Part shown: positions 25,628-34,345 of the stretch, in pieces
Numbering within the stretch: the stretch's first letter is position 1
Layout: the number at the start of each line of letters is the position of its first letter
Assembly (NCBI RefSeq): GCF_011761185.1
Contig: NZ_JAAOYM010000001.1
Span: 1-64,000 of the forward strand
Length of the DNA stretch: 64,000 nucleotides
Reading direction: 5' to 3'
DNA from: Saccharomonospora amisosensis
GTDB lineage: Bacteria > Actinomycetota > Actinomycetes > Mycobacteriales > Pseudonocardiaceae
Notes under the pieces: model-generated
Told to the model about the DNA's origin: nothing
The model's input: the letters and a program-made list of their open reading frames with translations, nothing else
Databases searched by the model: none
Made by a program: the position numbers and the translations under genes

Positions 25628-26148
25628 CTTCGTTCGTCATCAGGAGCAGTGTCGATGGTTCCGGCTGCGGCTGGCGGAGCTCACCAACGATGAGGTGTGA
25701 GCTACCTGTCGGCATGTCACCGGGCATCGACCATGAGACCCCGACCGTGGCGCGAAGTAGCACCGAGGATTGATATCCAGTAGCGTCAACCCAAGCAGAG
25801 AGCCGAGTTACAGCCGCTCGCCCCGCACTGCCCGGGTGCGCCGCGCCGACATACGGAGGCGCGGCGCACGACCCTGGACCGCCCAGGTGTCCCCCACGAC
25901 TGCGACACGTAACCCGACCTGAAGTATGACACGCGACAGCTCCTTCAGCGGGAACGGGGGCACAGCCACCGCTTGCTGGCTGCACCGCGATCTGCCAGGA
26001 GTGGCGCTCGACGTGGTGCGCGGTGTGGTCGCGTGGTGGTTGATCCGTCGAGCCGGTCCCGAGCGGACCAATAGTCATCGAACCAGTTCGCGACGTACCG
26101 GATGCCTTCGCTAATCCGTTCCTGGTTCCTGGCAACGCGGAATCCACA
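25628..26148. other. No gene recognised
   Basis: About 520 bases between the CoA ligase and a decayed CoA-transferase gene. Short open frames exist on both strands but none has a convincing start, codon pattern or recognisable domain. It may hold the ligase terminator and eroded coding DNA. Confidence 0.5.
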
Positions 26149-27202
26149 TCAGACTCCCTTCCACGTCGGCGCGGAGTTCCGTAGCTGTCCCATGGCTTCA
26201 CCGTCGCGTCGTACCGGGAACACGACGTGCCGTTCTCCGTCCAACGTCCGCACCCAGGTCGCTGTTCTCGGCCACCTCGGTGAGCGCGCGGACCGGGCTG
26301 ACCGGTGCGTCGGTTCCGGCGAACAGCACGAGCCGGGTGTCCGGTCGCGGGTGGCGAATGTGCGGTGCAGCAGCGCGTGTAGCTCGTCGCCATGTCGCAG
26401 CTGGTTCCCCAGGCCTGGGAACCGCGTGTCGGCGAACGCAGGCTCGATGGTCGCGAGCACCGCGCGGGTCGGCGCCCAGAACCGCTCGTCGACGGCGCCG
26501 AGGGCGAGCCAGCGCCCCGTCGGCGGTCGCGGAGACATCGTTGGTGGGGTAGAGGTGGCGCCGGTCGTCCGCGCCGCGCTCCAGCGGTGGGCCGCCGCGC
26601 GCGGCGGCCCACGCGGTCATCACGTCGGTCATGCTCACGTCGAGGTGGCAGCCTAGGCTGGTATGGGGCCCGTTCGTACAGGGCCGACAAGATCGCGATG
26701 AGGCGAAGCACGACGAGCCGAGGTCGGCCATCGGCACGCCTCGGCGTGGTTCCTGGCCCCAGCGCCCGCTGAACGACAGTGTGCCGGATGCAGCGAGGTA
26801 GTTGATGTCGTGGCCGGGCAGTTGCTCGCCGCGGCTGCCGTAGCCGGAGATGGAGCGGTACACGATGCCGGGATGATCTCGGCGACGCGTTCGTGCCGAC
26901 GCCGAGCTCGTTCATCACGCCCGGTCGGAAGCCCTCGACGAGCACGTCGTGCTCCCGCGCCAAGTCGAGGAACTCGGCCTGGCCTGCCAGGGTCTTGAGG
27001 TCGATGACCACGCCGTGTTTGTTGCGGTTTGCCGCGGCGAATAGCTCACCGCGGATCAGCCGGCCGCCGTCCCTGCCCGGCGGCTCCACCTTGGTCACCT
27101 CGGCACCGAGGTCGCCGAGCACCTGCGCCGCCCACGGTCCCGGCAGCAGTTGGGATGCGCGTCGAACACTCGGACCCCGTCCAGTACGCCGCGCTTACCC
27201 AT
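26149..27202 (-). pseudogene. Decayed CaiB/BaiF-type (class III) CoA-transferase
   Basis: The minus strand opens with an ATG at 27202 and the family start GVLDGVRVFDA. It shifts frame and continues with LLPGPWAAQVLGDLGAEVTKVEPPGRDGG and NRNKHGVVIDLKTLAGQ, typical of class III CoA-transferases. Further shifts follow: SISGYGSRGEQLPGHDINYL in another frame and RWLALGAVDERFW in a third. At least three frameshifts make it non-functional. It overlaps the hydratase pseudogene end by a few bases, as in an operon. It was probably a lipid-catabolic CoA transferase in the same neighbourhood before IS invasion. Confidence 0.8.
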
Positions 27203-27714
27203 GCTTCTCCATAAGCACCACGCGGTTGACCAGTCCGGCCGCAGCCGCGGTAGGAGCCGGGAACCGTTCACCGGGCATCAGTAGTTCAGCCGCGCGGGTT
27301 GGGCCCAGACTGCGGGTGAGAAACCAGGCCAACCCGCCGTCGGGCGCCATCCCGCGTTGGGGGAACGGGGCCGCGGAGAAGGCGTCTTCGGCGGTGACGA
27401 CGACGTCACAGCAGCGCACCAGGCTCCAGGCGACGCCGACCGCGAAGCCCTCCACCGCGGCGATCGTGGGCATCGACAGGCGCGCCAGCCTGGTGAGGGT
27501 GCGGTCCCCGACAGACAACCTGGCGGATGGGGCGCCGATGCCTTCGCCTCGGGACGGGGAGGTTTCACGTCCCCGCCCGCCGAGAAACAGCCTGCGGCTC
27601 CGGTGAGCACCAGTGCGCGGATCGTGCTGTCCTCACTGACCTCCGACAGGGCCGCGTCCAGCTCCGCCCAGGTCTGCCAGCCGATCGCATGTTCCGTCGG
27701 CACCATTTGATCGA
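27195..27714 (-). pseudogene. Truncated, frameshifted enoyl-CoA hydratase
   Basis: One minus-strand frame gives IRALVLTGAAGCFSAGGDVK, the oxyanion-hole region of crotonases. After a shift near 27540 another frame gives MPTIAAVEGFAVGVAWSLVR and GLAWFLTRSLGPTRAAELL. The 5' end is missing; IS DNA begins at the CTAG at 27715. It lay directly upstream of the CoA-transferase pseudogene. Both are relics of a catabolic operon. Confidence 0.8.
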
Positions 27715-27718
27715 CTAG

Positions 27719-29066
27719 TACTGCAACGGCACTTATTAGCGGGTGGCCGCGTCGGCGGTAGTGGCTGGTGCGGGCTTGGTGTTGGCGTTGTCGGCGCCAG
27801 CGTGACCAGCGCCAGACACGTTCGGCGGTGTGTAGGGGTAGCAGGACCAGTTTGATCAGTAGGCGGCGGATCTCGGGTAGGGTGTAGGCGATCATGTCTT
27901 CGGCGCCGACGCCGATTCCCCTTTTATCGCAAGAGCTTTGGTTGCTGCGAGCCAGGCCAGAGCGAGCATGGACAGGGTGATGTGGGCATACCAAGCCCGC
28001 CAGCTCCGAGCCTGGTAGTGATCAAGTCCGGCTTCGTTTTTGGCTTGTTGGAAGCATTCTTCGATCCGCCAGCGGCTTCCGGCGACCCAGGCCAGGTCCA
28101 CCATGGTGGCTCGGCGGGAGCCGTAGCATTAGTAGGCGATCTCGTTGGGATCGCTGATCGAGCGGCGTGCCAGCAGCCAGTGACCCCGGCCGGTCGCCAG
28201 TCGATGCGGATCGGGATCTGTGCCCAGTCGTAGTCGCGGGGACCGTGCGCCCCGGTGCCCACCGACAACCGGCGCCAAGCCTGCGCCGGCAGCGAGGCGA
28301 TCAACTCATCCGCACGCTGCTCGCCGCCGTCGGTGGTGATGAGGGTGTCGCTGCAGCGCAGCGCCAGCACGTGCCAGGCGTCGTGGTCTTCCAGCCAGAC
28401 CCGCAGGTACTTGGCCTGTCCGTAGGCTTCGTCCGCGGTGACCCAGGAAAACGGCACACCCAGCGTCGAAAGCGCGGGCCAGCATGGCCATCAACTGCCG
28501 CGGCTTGGTCGCGAAGCCGACCTCGTCGGGGATACCGGCGGCTCGGCAGCGTTCCCGGTCCTCGGTCCACGAGGTGGGCAGGTACAGCTCCCGGTCGATC
28601 AGCGCATGCCCACGATCCGAGGCATACGCCAGAAACGTGCCGATCTGACAGTTCTCTATGCGCCCAGCCGTGCCCGAGTACTGCCGCTGCACCCCGGCCG
28701 AGCGAGTGCCCTTCTTCAGAAACCCCGTCTCGTCCTTGATCAGCACACCCTGTCGATCGCCCAAGTGCTCGATGACGTAGTCACGAACATCGTCACGGAC
28801 ACCGTCGACGTCCCAGTCCGCACGACGCAGCAACCGTTGCATACCGTCCGGCGACACCTCACCGGCATGTTCGGCCAGCGTCCACCCATTCTTGCGTTCC
28901 AGCCCCGCGACCAGGCCCGGGACATACTCCCGGACCCTAGCCCGCGGCTCCGACCGCGCGAACCGTCCCGTGATCCGCTCATGCACACGCTCAAGCTCCG
29001 CCACCACAAGATCGACAACCACGGGCACCATGATCCACTACGGATCAGGCAAGTGCCGTTGCAGTA
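27719..29066 (-). mobile_element. IS701-family insertion sequence
   Basis: A 1348-bp element bounded by perfect 16-bp terminal inverted repeats (TACTGCAACGGCACTT at 27719-27734 and its complement at 29051-29066). It is flanked by 4-bp direct repeats CTAG (27715-27718, 29067-29070), which fits the YTAR target duplication known for IS701. It sits exactly at the border between the hydratase pseudogene and an IS5-type remnant. Confidence 0.88.
27740..29031 (-). pseudogene. IS701 transposase, frameshifted
   Basis: The minus strand starts at 29031 and reads as an IS701-type DDE transposase for about 190 residues, including [20 protein letters not shown], which holds the first catalytic Asp region. 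It shifts frame near 28460, continues with [20 protein letters not shown] (second Asp region), shifts again near 28100 to RIEECFQQAKNEAGLDHYQ (Glu region), and once more before the end. All catalytic blocks are present but split over several frames. No slippery site explains this, so the copy is probably dead. Confidence 0.8.
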
Positions 29067-29069
29067 CTA

Positions 29070-29522
29070 GGGCGTGTCCTGTAAATGATCTAGCTGCGGA
29101 TGGGGTTTGATCTTGTTCGTGGTTGGTCGGGGTGAGTTGACGGATCGGGCCTGGGCGCGGATTGAGCCGTTGCTGCCGGCGGTGTCGGGGCCGGGGCGGC
29201 GGTGGCGGGATCACCGGCAGGTGATCAATGCGATTCTGCGAAAGCTTCGGACCGGCGCGCCCTGGCGTGATCTGCCCGAACGGTATGGGCCGTGGAAGAC
29301 CGCCCGTGAGCGGCTGCGGTTGTGGACCAAGGACGGTACCTGGCAGCGGATTCTGGATGAGGTGATCGTCAAAGACGACGCTGTCGGGGACGTGGAGTGG
29401 GTCATCAGTGTCGATTCCTCGGTGGTCCGGGCTCACCAGCATGCTGCGGGAGCCCGAAAAAGGGGGGCTGCACGCCTGCCATCGAGGCGATCGCGGTCGA
29501 CGGCGAAGGACTCGGACGTTCC
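29070..29522 (+). pseudogene. IS5-family (IS427-like) element, 3' part lost
   Basis: The outer end GGGCGTGTCCTGTAAATG starts at about 29070. The transposase then reads LTDRAWARIEPLLPAVSG and WRDLPERYGPWKTARERL, then VISVDSSVVRAHQHAAGARK. At 29457-29467 an A5G6 run lets ribosomes slip to the -1 frame, which continues TPAIEAIAVDGEGLGR. Such slippage is how this IS group makes its full transposase. The gene is cut at 29522 by the left end of the IS21-type element, and the missing half is not found on the other side. Confidence 0.8.
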
Positions 29523-29581
29523 TGTCAACGGACGCAGAAAACTGACCCCGTGCGGTTCCGGGAAAGTTGACCCCCTTGGGG

Positions 29582-30394
29582 TTAGTCGTGTTTGGCGCGG
29601 TTGTCTTTGGCGAGTAGTTCGCGGCGTTGCCGTGTGCGGTAGGAGTCGCCGGTGAGGGTGAGGACCTCGGCGTGGTGGACGAGCCGGTCGATCATGGCGG
29701 CGGCGACGACGTCGTCGGAGAACGTTTCGCCCCAGCGTCCGAAGGGCAGGTTTGAGGTAACCATGATCGAGCCTTGTTCGTAGCGGGAGGCGACGAGCTG
29801 GAAGAACAGGTTGGCTGCGTCCTGGTCGAAGGGGATGTAGCCGACCTCGTCGACGATGATCAGTTTGTAGCGACGGATCTTCTTCAGCTCGGCCTCCAGT
29901 TGGCCGGCGTGGTGGGCGGCGGACAGCCTGGCGATCCAGTTGCTGGCGGTGTCGAACAGCACCGAGTAGCCGGCGTGGCAGGCCTTGACGCCCAGTCCGA
30001 TGGCCAGGTGTGTCTTGCCGATGCCGGGCGGGCCCAGCAGGATGACGTTCTCGGCCTTGGCGACGAAGGTGGTGGTGGCCAGGTGCGCGAGCACGTCGCG
30101 GCGCAGCGACGGCAGGTGGTCGAGGTTGAAGTCCTCCAGGGTTTTGACCTGCGGGAAGTGCGCGGTGCGGATGCGCATGATGGTGCCTTTGGACTCCCGG
30201 TCGGCGACCTGGCGCTGCAGGAGCGCGGCGAGGTACTCCTCGTGCGACCAGTTCTCGTCGCGGGCCTGGGCGGCCAGTTCTTCCCAGAACGCGCCGATGG
30301 TGGGTGTCTTCAGCACCCGGGTGAGGTAGGCGATCATCGAGGGCAGGCCGTCCTTCGGCCCGGCGACGGGTGCCGCCGTGGTGGTTGTGGTCAC
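29582..30394 (-). CDS. istB: IS21 helper ATPase IstB
   Basis: A 270-aa IstB/DnaC-like AAA ATPase with Walker A LLGPPGIGKTHLAIGL, Walker B LIIVDEVGYIPF and the sensor region SNLPFGRW. IstB assembles on DNA and stimulates the IstA transposase. The gene is full length and looks intact. Its start overlaps the istA stop by an ATGA-type junction, the usual arrangement. Confidence 0.93.
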   Translation of the reverse strand: MTTTTTAAPVAGPKDGLPSMIAYLTRVLKTPTIGAFWEELAAQARDENWSHEEYLAALLQRQVADRESKGTIMRIRTAHFPQVKTLEDFNLDHLPSLRRDVLAHLATTTFVAKAENVILLGPPGIGKTHLAIGLGVKACHAGYSVLFDTASNWIARLSAAHHAGQLEAELKKIRRYKLIIVDEVGYIPFDQDAANLFFQLVASRYEQGSIMVTSNLPFGRWGETFSDDVVAAAMIDRLVHHAEVLTLTGDSYRTRQRRELLAKDNRAKHD

Positions 30395-31288
30395 TCGTTC
30401 CTCGCTTTCGTCACTGGTGCGGACGGGTTGAAGTCGACGCCGAACAGGGCGTCGTAGTCCGGCAGGGCCCGCAGCATGACGGCGTGGCCGTCGGCATGGT
30501 GGCGGGTAGCTGCCTGACGTCGTTGCCGATCCTCGGCCAGTGCCTGGCGCATCTGCTGCGCGGTGGCGGCGTGGCCCGGGTCGGTGACCACGCCGTGTTT
30601 GGCCCAGGACCGCTCGTGGCGGGCCACGACCTGCCCGTCACAGACCACCGTCACTTCCCGCAGGGAGGCGGTCACGTCCACGAACCGGCCGATGCACCGC
30701 GGATCGACGGAGTAGTCAACGGTGTCGACACGCACGTGGTAGTCACGCGGCAGCCGCACTCGATGGGTCAGGCCGATCGGTGGGGCGACCGGTGGCAGCG
30801 GCAGCATCGCTTGGTAGTCCACCTCCAGCAGATCCACCGGGCGTCCCTGGATCGAGCGCACGGTGCGGGTGTTGGCCCGGGCCAGCCACTCGGTGAGCTG
30901 CTCGTTGAAGTCCGCTGGCGAGCCGAACGTCCGGCCGGGCAGGAACGAGGTCTCCAGGAATCCGTTGTGGCGCTCCACCATGCCCTTGAACTCCGGATCA
31001 CGCGGCGGCGCCAACCGGATCTGGGTGGCCAGCGTGCCGGCGAACGCCGCTGCCGGTGTGCTGACCCGCCCGCCACCACCGATCGCGGACTCCCGGTCCC
31101 ACAACAGCGTCTTGGTCACCCGGCCGATCCCGCAGATCAGCGCCCACATCCCCGAGAGGATGTCGCCGGCCTGCCGGGACGGGATCATCGTCGCGGCCAT
31201 GAACCGGGAAAACGCCAGCGTCATCACCAGCACCGGCAGCATCCGCTGCTGGCCCGGCCCGACCGGGATCCGCGGCGCGGGAAACCAC

Positions 31289-32937
31289 AGACCTCCGATT
31301 TGGCTATTTGTCAAGTGGCTATGGGTTCACGCGGTGCGCTGTCTGGATGCCCGAAGGCCTTGATTGGGTCGTAGGTCTGGTCGGTCTGTAGGCAGTGGTA
31401 GAGCTGGCCCAGTATCTTATTGAACAGGTGACGGACCGCGGGTGCGTGTGCGTCGCCGTGGTCCCGTCGGCGTCGGTAGTGCTGTTGCGCAGGTCCCGGG
31501 AGAACGACGAGGGTGGTGCCCCAAACCCAGCCGACCGCAGCGAGTCGGTCGTTCTTGACGCGTCTGTGCGTAATCGCAATGGCCTTGCCGGACGCCCGGG
31601 TGACCGGAGCGGATCCGGCGTAGGCCTTCAACGCACGGGCGTCGCCGAATCGGGTGCGGTCATCGCCGAGTTCGGCGAGAATGCGGGCTCCGGTGAGATC
31701 GGCCAGACCAGGGAAGCTTGTGATGATGGCGTGGTCCGGGTGTTTGCGGAACTCTTCGGCCGAGGCCTGCTCCAGGTCGTTGGCGCCGGTGCAGGCGGTA
31801 TCGAGCATCGCGAGCAAGACCAATGCCTGGCGCCCCATCGCCTTCTCCACCAGAGCCGGTTGCCGCAGGCCAGGCTTCCGCAGCTTGTCGACGATCGTGG
31901 CGGCGAGCTGCTCGACGCCCCGGCGACGGCCCGCCCGACGCAATGCCGCTGCCACTCGTGCCTTGGTTACCTTCATGGCCTGAGCCGGCGTCGGGGCGAT
32001 GGCAAGCACCGCTCGCGCCTCGGGCTTGGCGAGGTTGGTAGCGGACTTGGCTGCGAAGGCGTCAAGCATCGCGGGGTAGTACTCGCGCAGCAACGATCGC
32101 AGTTCGTTGCCGGCCCTGATGCGCCGCCAGACCGCGTCTTGCTGTGCGCGAGCGAGCACCGCGACGGCCTGGGCGAGCTCACTGTCGGCCGGAAGACGGC
32201 GGTGCAGGTGTGCATCGACGCGCAGGATGTTCGCCAAGGTCATGGCGTCAGCGTGGTCGGACTTGGCGCGAGCGACGGTGTAGCGTTCGCGGTAGCGAGC
32301 CACGGCCATCGGGTTGATCGCGAAAACGGGCCGACCCGTCGCGCGTAGCGCAGCGACCAACAGGCCCCGTGGTGTTTCGATTGCGACGGGAATCGGGTCC
32401 TCGTCCGTGTCTCCGACACCGGCGAGCAGTTGGATCAGCTCGGTCAGACCGCCAGGGTCGTCGCCGATCCGCTTCTTGCATAGCAGCGTGCCCTCGTTAT
32501 CGATGACCGCGATGTCGTGATGGCCCTCGGCCCAGTCGATCCCACAGTACCGGTTCAATCCGTCCCTCCACATCAGGTGTTGTTCGGTTGGTCCGAAATC
32601 CAGGCGAGAACGCGCAGCGACCTACTTACGAGCCTCACGGGCTTGCCTCCGATGAGCTGTTCGCGATCCCAGCGCACCAGCACGGCGCCGGTCTACGTCA
32701 GAACTCGAAACTCGCGAATGACGAGGCGTCGGATCGTGCGGGCGGCTCGAACCACGAACATTCCACCCGGTCGCGGCGGCCGGACCCCGGAAGACACACC
32801 GGAATCCGGCCGCCGCAGGCTGCTGCCCGACCGCCCACGGCCTGTGGTGAGGACTACTGGCCCAATCGCACTCAGGGGTCTACGAGCAGCAAGCCATCGT
32901 TCCAGACCACGTGACCAGTGGCCGGTTCGCGGATAAG
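31289..32937 (-). mobile_element. IS110-family insertion sequence inside istA
   Basis: About 1.65 kb of DNA separates the two halves of istA. The borders are estimated from where the IstA reading stops matching, near 31289 and 32937. As usual for IS110, no clear terminal inverted repeats are visible. Non-coding DNA of about 365 bases before the transposase start (32574-32937) is where IS110-group elements encode their bridge RNA. Confidence 0.7.
31311..32573 (-). CDS. IS110-family transposase
   Basis: A 420-aa DEDD transposase. The RuvC-like N-domain begins with YCGIDWAEGHHDIAVID (first Asp), followed by ETPRGLLVAAL and KSDHADAMTLANILR with later acidic residues. The C-terminal transposase_20 domain has ITSFPGLADLTGARILAELGD and FGDARALKAYAGSAPVT, including the serine region. 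Length and motifs are complete, so it may be active. Start codon is a plausible ATG at 32573; an in-frame start at the LNRYCGIDW site is possible. Confidence 0.9.
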   Translation of the reverse strand: MWRDGLNRYCGIDWAEGHHDIAVIDNEGTLLCKKRIGDDPGGLTELIQLLAGVGDTDEDPIPVAIETPRGLLVAALRATGRPVFAINPMAVARYRERYTVARAKSDHADAMTLANILRVDAHLHRRLPADSELAQAVAVLARAQQDAVWRRIRAGNELRSLLREYYPAMLDAFAAKSATNLAKPEARAVLAIAPTPAQAMKVTKARVAAALRRAGRRRGVEQLAATIVDKLRKPGLRQPALVEKAMGRQALVLLAMLDTACTGANDLEQASAEEFRKHPDHAIITSFPGLADLTGARILAELGDDRTRFGDARALKAYAGSAPVTRASGKAIAITHRRVKNDRLAAVGWVWGTTLVVLPGPAQQHYRRRRDHGDAHAPAVRHLFNKILGQLYHCLQTDQTYDPIKAFGHPDSAPREPIAT

Positions 32938-33373
32938 TAGATCGCACTGCGCGAGCTCGCCGGGCTGGTACTCAGTCCGGCTGGCCGGGTCCAGTGGGGT
33001 GAACAGCGGCCGCAGTTCCGCACCCGGTCCTTGAGCACCGTCAGCGACCTGGCCCAGCCGATCCGTTCCGCGATCACGGTCGCCGGCATGGTCGGCCACT
33101 GCGCCAGCAGCGCCCGGATCTGCGGCTCGACCGCGTCCACGATCGAGCCCTTAGCCAGCCGATGATACTGCGGGGGCGCGGCGGCCGCCAGCGCCCGCCG
33201 CACGGTGTTCCTGCTGACACCGAGCTGACGGACGATCGCCTTGATCGGCATCCCTTCAGCCCGGTGAAGACGGCGGATCTCCGCCCAGTCCTCCACGTTG
33301 AGCACTCCCTACTGTCAACGGGGGTCCGTTTTCACCCGTCGGTAGGGGTCAGTTTTCACGCGTCGCCGACAGC

Positions 33374-33419
33374 ACCCAAGCCCGCCAACACATCCAGACC
33401 GGGATGAAAAGGGCTCACT
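33374..33419 (+). repeat. 46-bp repeat, copy 1 (inverted copy at 61427-61472)
   Basis: A 46-bp sequence starting ACCCAAGCCCGCCAACACAT and ending GGGCTCACT is repeated exactly in the opposite orientation at 61427-61472. It lies between the IS21 end and an IS5-type transposase. It is probably the terminus of an IS or a recombination scar. Confidence 0.85.
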
Positions 33420-33447
33420 GATGATCTTGGTTTGAGGTGATGTTGGT

Positions 33448-34256
33448 GTGGCTGCGCCGTGGATCGTGTCGGACGAGTTGTGGTCGCGGATCGAGCCGTT
33501 GCTGCCGGTGCGTCCTGCTGGCAGGACGGGGCCGAAGCCGCTGCCGGATCGGCAGGTGCTGCAGGGCATCTTGTTCGTGCTCTACACCGGCATCGGGTGG
33601 GAGGACTTGCCGCAGGAGCTGGGCTTCGGCTCAGGCATGACCTGCTGGCGGCGATTGCGGGACTGGCAAGACGCCGGGGTGTTCGACCGGCTGCACGAGG
33701 TGTTGCTGACCGAACTGAACGCGGCCGCCGTGATCGACTGGTCCCGGGCGTGTGTGGACGCCTCGCACGTGCGCGCGAAAAAGGGGGCCTGGATACCGGG
33801 CCGAGCCCGGTCGATCGGGCCAAGACCGGCTCCAAGCACCATGTGATCTGCGACGGCGGCGGCATCCCGCTGGCGGTGCGTCTCACCGGCGGCAACCGCA
33901 ACGACGTGACCCAGCTTCTGCCGCTGGTCGAGGCCATCCCGCCGGTACGGGGACGGCGAGGCAGGCCCCGCCGCAGACCCGACGTCCTCGTGGCCGACCG
34001 GGGCTACGACTACGACACGTATCGCGAGGCGCTGCGGCGGCGAGGGATCCGCCCGTTGATCAGCCGACGCGGCACCCGCGACAGCAACCAGGCCGTGCGC
34101 TGGGTCGTCGAACAGACACTGGCGCTGCTGCACCAGTTCCGCCGCCTGGCCACCCGGTGGGAACGCCGCACCGACATCCACCACGGCCTCCTCACCCTCG
34201 CCACCAGCATCATCTGCTGGCGCCGACTCCCCAACCGAATACGTCAGGAGCTCTAA
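33448..34256 (+). CDS. IS5-family transposase made by -1 frameshift
   Basis: The first frame begins at 33448 with WIVSDELWSRIEPLLP and GIGWEDLPQELGFGSGMTCW, and reaches the first catalytic Asp in ACVDASHVRAKKG. At 33778-33787 an A5G5 run lies just where the reading must move to the -1 frame. That frame continues GPSPVDRAKTGSKHHVICDG, VLVADRGYDYDTYREAL and RWVVEQTLALLHQFRRLATRWE to a stop at 34256. All DDE blocks are present, so the fused protein of about 269 aa may be functional. Start codon is uncertain. Confidence 0.82.
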
Positions 34257-34345
34257 GCTAAGTGTTCGATTTTGGGACAGTGCGGTCGCGGGGGACAGGT
34301 TGACGATGGCGGCGGTTGTGACGCGTAGCACTAGGAGGTGGACTC

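Larger units (their letters stand above)
30391..33305 (-). pseudogene. istA: IS21 transposase IstA, split by IS110
   Basis: The N-terminal part (33305 down to about 32938) has the HTH region MPIKAIVRQLGVSRNTVRRAL, with a frameshift near 33040, and ends at GELAQCDL. The C-terminal part (about 31288 down to 30391) resumes with WFPAPRIPVGPGQ and carries the integrase core with LWDRESAIGG and GMVERHNGFLE. The IS110 element lies between these two points, inside the catalytic domain. IstA is therefore inactive, leaving IstB without a partner here. Confidence 0.85.
29523..33371 (-). mobile_element. IS21-family element, interrupted by IS110
   Basis: The ends are related inverted repeats. The left reads TGTC..ACGC..GAAAACTGACCCC from 29523, and the right end near 33347-33371 is its complement, finishing in GACA. 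Inside are istB and a split istA on the minus strand. No target duplication is visible at the two ends, which suggests a later deletion or rearrangement. Confidence 0.75.

Noticed and set aside
25808-26071. Small minus-strand gene between the ligase and the CoA-transferase relic
   Set aside because: No ribosome site, no recognisable domain, and it lies in clearly eroded DNA.
27740-29031. Programmed frameshifting in the IS701 transposase
   Set aside because: Three or more frame changes occur without slippery A/G runs, so decay or sequence error is more likely.
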